From assembly GCA_947631675.1 (NCBI GenBank), contig CANRMG010000112.1:1-6203 (forward strand): 6,203 nt of DNA. The letters run 5' to 3'. This stretch comes from an uncultured Oscillospiraceae bacterium (GTDB lineage: Bacteria > Bacillota_A > Clostridia > Oscillospirales > Oscillospiraceae). The notes beneath the pieces were generated by a model, which ran no database searches, was not told where the DNA came from, and worked only from the letters and a program-made list of their open reading frames with translations. Every line of letters starts with the position of its first letter. The stretch's first letter is position 1. Positions 1 to 5,288 of the stretch are shown one piece after another. Made by a program: the position numbers and the translations under genes.

Positions 1-816
1 AAGCTGCGCATCGACGACCCCGTGGGCGCCGTGGCGGTCCACTGCTGCAACGGCATCTGGGGCGGCATCGCCGTGGGCCTGTTCGCCACCACCTCCGCCC
101 CGGGCAACGACAGCCTTGTGGGCCTGTTCTACGGCGGCGGGTTCAAGCTTCTGGGCATCCAGCTTCTCGGCATCGCGACAGTCATCGCCTGGACGGCCGT
201 GACCATCACCATCTTCTTCCTCATCCTGAAGGCCACATTGGGTCTGCGGGTCAGTGAGGAGGAGGAGCTGAAGGGTCTGGACATCACGGAGCACGGCCTC
301 GTCAGCGCCTACGCCGACTTCATGCCGGCGCTGGGCATGCCCGCCATGATGACGGCGGGGGAGAGCGCCCCCGGCGACGTGCCCGCCGCGCCCATAGACG
401 ACGCGGTGCCGGTGCAGGTGCGCTCGCCCAAGCCCGTGGCCTCCGACGGGGCGGTGAAGATGTCCAACGTGACCATCCTGCTGCATATGGAGAAGTTCGA
501 GGCCCTGAAAGCGGCTATGCTGGACATCGGCATCACCGGCATGACGGTGACCAACGTCATGGGCTGCGGCATCCAGAAGGGCAAGCCGGAGTACTACCGC
601 GGCGTTGTCCAGGACATCACCCTCCTGCCTCGGATCCAGGTGGAGATCGTGGTGAGCAAGGTCCCGGTCCGCACGGTCATCGAGACGGCGAAGAAGGTCC
701 TGTACACCGGCCACATCGGCGACGGCAAGATATTCGTCTACGACGTGGAGAACGTGGTGAAGGTACGCACCGGCGAGGAGGGCTACGACGCCCTCCAAGA
801 CGTGGAGCAGTACTGA
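1..816 (+). CDS. amt: Ammonium transporter (Amt) C-terminal part fused to a PII signalling domain, 5'-truncated
   Basis: The reading frame is open from base 1, so the start and roughly the first 300 residues lie outside the window; 271 residues remain before TGA at 814-816. The fragment opens with KLRIDDPVGAVAVH, matching the late Amt region. H14 of the fragment (codon 40-42) aligns with the second pore histidine (H318 of E. coli AmtB). The last membrane helix follows (about residues 55-80), then the conserved cytoplasmic tail (GLRVSEEEELKGLDITEHG). After a linker rich in Ala, Pro and Met (about 108-153), a complete PII domain starts near M154 (base 460). It has the T-loop GCGIQKGKPEYYRG, the nucleotide-binding TGHIGDGKIFV and a C-terminal VRTGEEG. 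The residue matching uridylylated Tyr51 of GlnB is Gln (fragment residue 204, codon 610-612). The transporter conducts ammonium across the cytoplasmic membrane. The PII domain probably gates it in response to ATP/ADP and 2-oxoglutarate (inference from the family). Confidence 0.93.
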   Translation, partial: KLRIDDPVGAVAVHCCNGIWGGIAVGLFATTSAPGNDSLVGLFYGGGFKLLGIQLLGIATVIAWTAVTITIFFLILKATLGLRVSEEEELKGLDITEHGLVSAYADFMPALGMPAMMTAGESAPGDVPAAPIDDAVPVQVRSPKPVASDGAVKMSNVTILLHMEKFEALKAAMLDIGITGMTVTNVMGCGIQKGKPEYYRGVVQDITLLPRIQVEIVVSKVPVRTVIETAKKVLYTGHIGDGKIFVYDVENVVKVRTGEEGYDALQDVEQY

Positions 817-828
817 CCAGCAAAACAA

Positions 829-862
829 AAAAGCGCCTCCGGCATGTGCCGGAGGCGCTTTT
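829..862. terminator. Bidirectional intrinsic terminator between convergent genes
   Basis: A perfect 15-bp stem (829-843 with 848-862) closes on a 4-base loop ATGT. The core is GCGCCTCCGGC with A-runs on the left and T-runs on the right. On the + strand the stem ends in TTTTCTT, suiting the Amt-PII gene that stops at 816. On the - strand it is followed by a T-rich run (complement of the A-rich stretch 822-832), suiting the E2 gene that stops at 871. The 54-bp gap holds little else, so one hairpin serves both transcripts. Confidence 0.92.
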
Positions 863-870
863 CTTATGGT

Positions 871-2103
871 TTATACGGTGATGAGATGGGGGTTTTCCAG
901 AAGGTACTGCATGTCCCTGAACAGGTTCCCCACGGCCTGACCGTCCACCACTTGGTGGTCGAAGGTCAGGTACATCTGCATCATGTCCCGGGGCGCCAGG
1001 GTCCCGTCGGCCACGTACCGGGGCTTCTTCACCGTCCGGCCGAAGCCGAAGATGAGCACCTCCGGGGCGTTCAGGATGGGGGTGGACATGTCGATGGGGA
1101 ACATGCCCACGTTGGACACCGTGACGGTGCCGCAGCCCTGCTCGCCGTTTTTCAGCTTTTTCTCCCTGGCCCGGGCGCCCAGGTCCCTGGCCGCGGCGCT
1201 GAGCTGGGTGAGGGAGAGGGTGTCGGCGTTTTTGATCACCGGGACCATGAGCCCGCCTTCGGTGGCCACGGCGAGAGAAAGCTGCACGTGGGAGTGGGAA
1301 TAAAAGGTCTTGCCGTCGAAGGTGCCGTTGAGGGTGGGGTATTTCTTCACCACCTTGCACACGGCGGCGCACAGAAGGTCGTTCACGGTGATCTTGCAGC
1401 CCAGATATTCCTGGCCGGCTACCAGCTTCTGCCGCAGGGCCAGCAGGTCCGTGGCGTCGATCTCGCACATGGCGGTGCACTGGGCGGTGCCCTGGAGGCT
1501 ATTGTACATATTTTTTGCGATGGTCTTGCGCACGCCGGTCCAGGGGATGGCCGTGACCACGTCCTCCGCCGCAGGGGCGGTCATGGCCGGGGCGGCAGCG
1601 GGGGCGGCCTTCCGGGCCTCGATATGGGCGGCCACGTCCTTGGCGGTGATGCGCCGGCCGTCGGGGCCGCCGGTGGCGGTCACGTCCGCCAGGTCCACAC
1701 CCGCCTGCCGGGCCATCTTCCGGGCCAGGCCCGTGGCGCGGAAATGCCGCCCGCCCTTCCGGGCCGGGTCCTCCGCCGCGGGGGCGGGGATGGGAGAGGC
1801 TGCGGGCGCCTCGGCTGCGGCGGCCGGGGCAGGAGCAGCGCCGCCCACCAGGGCGTCGTATTCCTCTTTGGTGTCCGTGACCACGGCGATGGGCTCGCCT
1901 ACGGCCACGGTGTCGCCCTCGGCGGCCAGGATATGCAAGTATCCTCCGTGGACGGTCTCGTATTGGATGGTGTTCTTCTCGTTTTCGTATTCCATGATGG
2001 CCTGGCCCTTCTGGACCAGGTCGCCCTCGGCGGCCAGCCACTGGCCGATGGTGCCCTCGATCATGGTGAGGCCGGCCTTGGGCATGACGATGTCAGTACG
2101 CAT
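871..2103 (-). CDS. acoC: Dihydrolipoamide acyltransferase (E2) of an acetoin/2-oxoacid dehydrogenase-type complex
   Basis: This 410-residue protein is the core of the complex. It moves the acyl group made by E1 from lipoyl-lysine to CoA. An N-terminal lipoyl domain spans about residues 1-77, with lipoyl K43 in the context YENEKNT. An Ala/Pro-rich flexible linker (88-113) leads to a peripheral-subunit-binding domain (about 119-162, RATGLARKMARQAGVDLADV...GRRITAKDV) that docks E1 or E3. A second Ala-rich linker precedes the catalytic domain (about 185-410). The acyltransferase motif is DHQVVDG, with H383 and D387; Gln replaces the usual Arg of DHRxxDG. The ATG at 2103 has AAAGGAG at 2114-2120, 10 nt upstream. 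It is the last gene of the operon, 23 nt after E1 beta, and is followed by the shared terminator. The single lipoyl domain and length fit AcoC-type E2s. E2 of another branched or 2-oxoacid complex is possible. Confidence 0.9.
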   Translation of the reverse strand: MRTDIVMPKAGLTMIEGTIGQWLAAEGDLVQKGQAIMEYENEKNTIQYETVHGGYLHILAAEGDTVAVGEPIAVVTDTKEEYDALVGGAAPAPAAAAEAPAASPIPAPAAEDPARKGGRHFRATGLARKMARQAGVDLADVTATGGPDGRRITAKDVAAHIEARKAAPAAAPAMTAPAAEDVVTAIPWTGVRKTIAKNMYNSLQGTAQCTAMCEIDATDLLALRQKLVAGQEYLGCKITVNDLLCAAVCKVVKKYPTLNGTFDGKTFYSHSHVQLSLAVATEGGLMVPVIKNADTLSLTQLSAAARDLGARAREKKLKNGEQGCGTVTVSNVGMFPIDMSTPILNAPEVLIFGFGRTVKKPRYVADGTLAPRDMMQMYLTFDHQVVDGQAVGNLFRDMQYLLENPHLITV

Positions 2104-2126
2104 GAGTCATGTTCTCCTTTCCCGGC

Positions 2127-3107
2127 TCAAAACATGGCGCGGATGGAAGCGCATATCCTCTCCACGGAGGGCACGGCGGTCTTCTCCATGGGGATGTTGT
2201 AGGGCATGGGCACGTCCAGCGCGGCGATGCGGGCGATGGGGCCGTCCAGCTCGTCGTACTGCTCCTCCTGGAAGCGGGCGGCCAGCTCCGCGCCCACGCC
2301 GGAGGTCTTGTTGCCCTCCTCCACGATGGCGGCCCGGTGGGTCTTGGCCAGGGAGGCGTAGATGGTCTCGGTGTCCAGAGGGGCCAGGGTCCGGGGGTCG
2401 ATGACCTCCAGCTCGATGCCCTCCTTGGCCAGGATGTCCGCCGCCTCCAGCGCCCGGGGCACCATCAGGCCGATGGCCACCACGGTCACGTCCCGGCCGG
2501 GGCGCTTTACGTCCGCCTTGCCGATGGGGATGGTGTAGTCGCTGTTGTAGAGCTCGTCGTCGATCTCCTGCTTGACCTGGTACAGCTGCTTGGGCTCGCA
2601 GAACAGCACCGGGTTGTCGGAGCGGATGGCGGATTTCAAAAGCCCCTTGGCGTCATAGGCGCAGGAGGGGGTGATGATGGTCAGCCCCGGCGCGTGCATA
2701 AACAGGCTCTCCGTCACGTTGGAGTGCTCCGCGCCGGCGCCGTTGGCGCAGCCCTCGGCGCAGCGGATGACCAGAGGCAGCTTGTACTCCGGCCCGTGCA
2801 TATAGCGCCACTTGCTGACCACGTGGAATATCTCGGTGAAGGCGACCATGGTGAAGTCTGCGTACATCAGCTCCACGCAGGGGCGCAGGCCTGTCATGGC
2901 CGCGCCGGCGGCGGTGGCCACGATGGCGGTCTCCGCGATGGGGGTGTTGCGCACCCGCTTGGGGCCGAATTCCTCCAGCATGCCCCGGGTGATGCCGAAT
3001 ATGTTGCCGAACTGGGCCACGTCCTCGCCGTAGATGAGGACTTTTTCGTCCCGGCGCATCTCCTCCTTGAGGGCGTCGCCGATGGCTTTGGCGTAGGTGA
3101 CTTTCAT
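2127..3107 (-). CDS. acoB: TPP-dependent dehydrogenase E1 beta subunit, acetoin dehydrogenase type
   Basis: At 326 residues this is normal for E1 beta. It pairs with E1 alpha as an alpha2beta2 heterotetramer in which thiamine diphosphate sits at the subunit interface. Visible family motifs are GEDVAQFGN near residues 27-35 (with E28), PIAET with the cofactor-activating Glu at E59, YADF at 82-85, and GAGAEHSN with active-site H128. YDAKGLL (151-157), YTIPIGKADVKR (191-202) and VIDPRTLAPLD (235-245) follow. The YTIP-GKAD-KR stretch closely resembles AcoB of Bacillus as I recall it. The ATG at 3107 has GAGGAGG at 3117-3123, 9 nt upstream, which fixes the start. It lies 21 nt after E1 alpha and 23 nt before E2, consistent with stoichiometric expression from one mRNA. 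The family is clear; acetoin as substrate is inferred from resemblance only. Confidence 0.92.
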   Translation of the reverse strand: MKVTYAKAIGDALKEEMRRDEKVLIYGEDVAQFGNIFGITRGMLEEFGPKRVRNTPIAETAIVATAAGAAMTGLRPCVELMYADFTMVAFTEIFHVVSKWRYMHGPEYKLPLVIRCAEGCANGAGAEHSNVTESLFMHAPGLTIITPSCAYDAKGLLKSAIRSDNPVLFCEPKQLYQVKQEIDDELYNSDYTIPIGKADVKRPGRDVTVVAIGLMVPRALEAADILAKEGIELEVIDPRTLAPLDTETIYASLAKTHRAAIVEEGNKTSGVGAELAARFQEEQYDELDGPIARIAALDVPMPYNIPMEKTAVPSVERICASIRAMF

Positions 3108-3128
3108 GTTGCTGTTCCTCCTCTCAGG

Positions 3129-4094
3129 TCAGGCGTAGAGCCCGTCGAAGATCTCCTCCGCCGTCATGGCGGGGGCGGCCTCGGCGTGGGCGATGGCGGT
3201 CTCCATCAGCCCGTCGAAATCCTGGCGCATTTTGGTGAGCTCGCCCTCGGTCAGGACGCCTTCGTTCACCAGCATGGTCTCCAGGTTCTTCACGCAGTCG
3301 TGGTTCTCCACCCACTCCTTGGTAACCTCCGGGTCACGGTAGGCGCACTGGTCGCCCTCGAAGTGGCCGCGCCAGCGGTAGTCCTTGCACTCCAGCACGG
3401 CGGGGCCGTTGCCGGCGCGGACGTAGTCGCTCATCTTCTTCGCCGCCCGGTATACGTCCAGCACGTCTGTGCCGTCCGCTACCTCCGAGGGCATGCTGTA
3501 GCCCGCCGCCCGGTCCGCCAGGGCGTTGGGCACGGGGATGGTGGTGGAGGCGGGGGTGGAGATGGCAAAGCCGTTGTTCTCGCATATGAACAGCACCGGC
3601 AGCTTCCAGGCCGCCGCCAGGTTCATGGCCTCATAGACCGGCCCCCGGCTGGAGGTGCCGTCGCCCATGAACATGTACACGATGTTGGGCCGCTGCTCCA
3701 TGTCGATGGTCAGCGCAGCGCCCACGGCCACGCCGGTGTCGCAGCCCAGGGTGCCGGACATGCCCAGCACGCCGGTGCGCAGCTCGCCAATGTGGAGGCT
3801 GCCGCCCCGGCCGCCGGAGTTGCCGGTCTTTTTGGCCAGCAGCTCGCCGAAGAACATGTCCAGGTCCGTGCCCAGCATCCAGGGCATGGAGATGGGGCGG
3901 TGGGTCAGCTTGAAATAGTCCCCCTTCTGCCGGGTGGACAGGGCGCCCACGTAGGTGGCCTCCTGGCCCACGCCGCTGTGGACGTGGCCGGGGACGCGCC
4001 CCTGGGCGTACAGGTCGCAGAGCTTTTCCTCCAGGAGCCGCGTCTCCAGGAGGTCTTTGTGCAGCTGCTTGAGAAATGCCGCTTCGTATTGCAT
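3129..4094 (-). CDS. acoA: TPP-dependent dehydrogenase E1 alpha subunit, acetoin dehydrogenase-like with atypical active-site loop
   Basis: This 321-residue protein forms the E1 component with E1 beta, cleaving the substrate on thiamine diphosphate and acylating the lipoyl arm. The TPP/Mg motif GDG(144-146)...ENN(172-174) has 26 residues between GDG and NN, as the family expects. Other family features are GRVPGHVHSGVGQEA (32-46), GGRGGSLHI (94-102) and RWRGHFEGD (240-248); the last is typical of AcoA-like proteins. Odd point: where acetoin-type E1 alphas have HRGHGH, this one reads HRPISM (65-70), losing both loop histidines. ATG at 4094 is chosen because GGAGGGA lies 6 nt upstream. An in-frame TTG at 4107-4109 would add five residues but overlaps that ribosome site. 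The gene is 31 nt after the zinc dehydrogenase and 21 nt before E1 beta. General E1 alpha identity is certain; substrate specificity is not. Confidence 0.9.
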   Translation of the reverse strand: MQYEAAFLKQLHKDLLETRLLEEKLCDLYAQGRVPGHVHSGVGQEATYVGALSTRQKGDYFKLTHRPISMPWMLGTDLDMFFGELLAKKTGNSGGRGGSLHIGELRTGVLGMSGTLGCDTGVAVGAALTIDMEQRPNIVYMFMGDGTSSRGPVYEAMNLAAAWKLPVLFICENNGFAISTPASTTIPVPNALADRAAGYSMPSEVADGTDVLDVYRAAKKMSDYVRAGNGPAVLECKDYRWRGHFEGDQCAYRDPEVTKEWVENHDCVKNLETMLVNEGVLTEGELTKMRQDFDGLMETAIAHAEAAPAMTAEEIFDGLYA

Positions 4095-4100
4095 AGTCGG

Positions 4101-4107
4101 TCCCTCC
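4101..4107 (-). promoter_or_regulatory. Ribosome binding site deciding the E1 alpha start
   Basis: The - strand reads GGAGGGA here, 6 nt upstream of ATG 4094. The alternative TTG start (4107-4109) would place this purine run inside the coding sequence and leave itself without a good Shine-Dalgarno site. The ATG is therefore favoured. Confidence 0.8.
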
Positions 4108-4125
4108 AATTCGATTCAGGTATAG

Positions 4126-5172
4126 TCAGGGGATGAGGAGCATCTTGCCCGGCGCGCCGGCCTGGATGGCGGCGATGGCCTGGTCGAACTGCTCCAGAGG
4201 ATACGTGCCGCCGGTGGCGGGGGCCAGGGAGAAGCCGGGGCTTTGCAGGATGCGCATGCAGTCGTCCCAGGTCTCGAACATGAGCCGGCCGGAGATGCCG
4301 GTGTAGGTGATCTCCCGGTAGATGATGTCCTCGGTGAGGTTTATGGGTATCTCCCCGTCGGGCAGGCCCACGGAGACGAGGATGCCGCCCTTGCGAAGGC
4401 TTTTGAGCCCCGACACGATGGCCCGGCCGCTGCCGCTGATGTCCACGGCGGCGTCGGCCCCGTGGCCGGATGTCTCGGCCAGGACCGCCTGAACGACGTC
4501 CTCCCTGCCGCTGTTGACGGTGACGTCCGCCCCCATGGTCTTTGCCAAGGCCAGCTTCTCGTCAAAGAGGTCGCAGGCGATGATCTTTTTCGCCCCGTGG
4601 ACCCGGCAGGCGCCGATGGCCATCAGGCCGATGGGGCCGCAGCCGCTGACCAGGACGGTCTTGCCCTGCACCTCGGCCCGCTCCACGCCATGGACACCTG
4701 CGCCCATGGCCTCCAGCATGGCGCCCATCTCATAGGTGACGCCGTCTGCCAGAGGCACGGCGCACTGGGCCGGCACGGGGGCGTATTCGGTGAAGGCGCC
4801 GGGCACCGTGACGCCGAAGATCTTCATGTTCTCGCAGATGTGCCTGCGGCCGCTGCGGCACTGGAAGCAGTCGTTGCAGGGGATGTGGGTCTCCACGCTG
4901 ATGCGGTCGCCTACCTTCAGGCCGGTGACGTTCTTGCCCACCTCCACCACCTCGCCGGCGGTCTCGTGGCCAAAGACGATGGGCAGCTCCTTCATCCGGG
5001 TGGACGCCCACTCGTTCCAGGCCAAGATGTGCATGTCCGTGCCGCAGATGGCGCTGGCCCGGACCTCCATCAGTACGTCGTCGTCCCCGATCCGGGGGAT
5101 GGGCAGGTCCGTGCGGTATTCGTAGCCGGGCCCGGCGGTCATCTTGCAGATGCCGCGCATGGTGCCGTTCAT
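4126..5172 (-). CDS. tdh: Zinc-dependent medium-chain dehydrogenase, L-threonine 3-dehydrogenase-like
   Basis: This 348-residue NAD-linked zinc alcohol dehydrogenase is close to the usual length (E. coli Tdh is 341). Catalytic zinc ligands are visible as C43 (AICGTDMH), H69/E70 (GHE) and probably E154. The structural zinc cysteines are C99, C102, C105 and C113. The Rossmann loop is SGCGPIG (176-182), and D201 at the end of the next strand favours NAD+ over NADP+. Threonine-dehydrogenase hallmarks are HILAWNEW (48-55; E. coli HIYNWDEW), the HIPC segment (96-99) and LMFETW (297-302). Tdh oxidises threonine to 2-amino-3-ketobutyrate. Related enzymes act on 2,3-butanediol or polyols, and the acetoin-type neighbours make a butanediol/acetoin role a real alternative. 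ATG 5172 has GGGAGGAG at 5177-5184. It heads the tight four-gene run ending at E2. Superfamily is certain; substrate is moderately uncertain. Confidence 0.88.
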   Translation of the reverse strand: MNGTMRGICKMTAGPGYEYRTDLPIPRIGDDDVLMEVRASAICGTDMHILAWNEWASTRMKELPIVFGHETAGEVVEVGKNVTGLKVGDRISVETHIPCNDCFQCRSGRRHICENMKIFGVTVPGAFTEYAPVPAQCAVPLADGVTYEMGAMLEAMGAGVHGVERAEVQGKTVLVSGCGPIGLMAIGACRVHGAKKIIACDLFDEKLALAKTMGADVTVNSGREDVVQAVLAETSGHGADAAVDISGSGRAIVSGLKSLRKGGILVSVGLPDGEIPINLTEDIIYREITYTGISGRLMFETWDDCMRILQSPGFSLAPATGGTYPLEQFDQAIAAIQAGAPGKMLLIP

Positions 5173-5176
5173 GTGT

Positions 5177-5184
5177 CTCCTCCC
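5177..5184 (-). promoter_or_regulatory. Ribosome binding site of the zinc dehydrogenase gene
   Basis: The - strand reads GGGAGGAG, 4 nt (ACAC) before ATG 5172. This selects ATG 5172 over the in-frame ATG at 5160 and over a much longer upstream extension of the same frame that would run back over the hairpin and into the E3 gene. Confidence 0.82.
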
Positions 5185-5190
5185 TTTCGG

Positions 5191-5203
5191 TATAAGTCTT
5201 ATA
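5191..5203 (-). promoter_or_regulatory. Short perfect palindrome upstream of the zinc dehydrogenase, possible -10 or operator
   Basis: TATAAG and its exact complement CTTATA flank one central base. This AT-rich island sits in very GC-rich DNA between the upstream hairpin and the ribosome binding site. On the - strand TATAAG matches the sigma-70 -10 consensus at 5 of 6 positions. At 17 nt spacing the -35 position reads CCCGGC, which is poor. It could be an activator-dependent promoter, an operator half-site pair or chance. It is the best candidate for an internal promoter in the 116-bp gap. Confidence 0.35.
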
Positions 5204-5244
5204 TGTTCGCGGCCCCGGGGGCCGGGATAGGCATGTTTTAGAAT

Positions 5245-5276
5245 AAGGGCCCGAAGGTGTTGCGCTTCGGGCCCTT
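5245..5276 (-). terminator. Hairpin after the E3 gene, weak or partial intrinsic terminator
   Basis: A perfect 12-bp stem, AAGGGCCCGAAG (5245-5256) with its complement (5265-5276), has an 8-base loop. It starts 12 bp downstream of the E3 stop codon (5289-5291, TAA). On the - strand the sequence after the stem is ATTCTAAAAC, so the U-tract is poor compared with the terminator at 829-862. It may allow partial read-through into the zinc dehydrogenase gene, or act as an mRNA-stabilising or processing hairpin. Confidence 0.6.
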
Positions 5277-5288
5277 CCGAATGGGTGT

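Noticed and set aside
22..24. GTG at 22 as the start of the Amt-PII gene
   Set aside because: The frame is open from base 1 and the preceding residues KLRIDDP are part of the conserved Amt sequence, so the gene is simply cut by the window edge.
677..1480. A - strand frame spanning the Amt-PII end, the terminator and part of E2
   Set aside because: It crosses a strong bidirectional terminator and overlaps two well-supported genes. Its product is Arg/Pro-rich, typical of an out-of-frame GC-rich translation.
844..2202. A 452-codon + strand frame opposite E2
   Set aside because: It starts inside the terminator hairpin, runs antisense to E2, and its product is Gly/His-rich without recognisable domains. 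It is a GC-driven shadow.
4095..4109. TTG start for E1 alpha, five residues upstream
   Set aside because: The GGAGGGA ribosome site lies between the TTG and ATG 4094, so the ATG is the better start.
2109..4136. A very long + strand open frame (675 codons) opposite E1 beta and E1 alpha
   Set aside because: It is antisense to two clear, motif-bearing genes. Its translation is a low-complexity mix rich in Gly, His, Val and Asp with no family motif, and it has no ribosome site. Such frames are common opposite GC-rich genes.
4243..5241. A 332-codon + strand frame opposite the zinc dehydrogenase
   Set aside because: It is antisense to a gene with intact zinc and NAD motifs, is Ala/Gly/His/Asp-rich and has no family resemblance.
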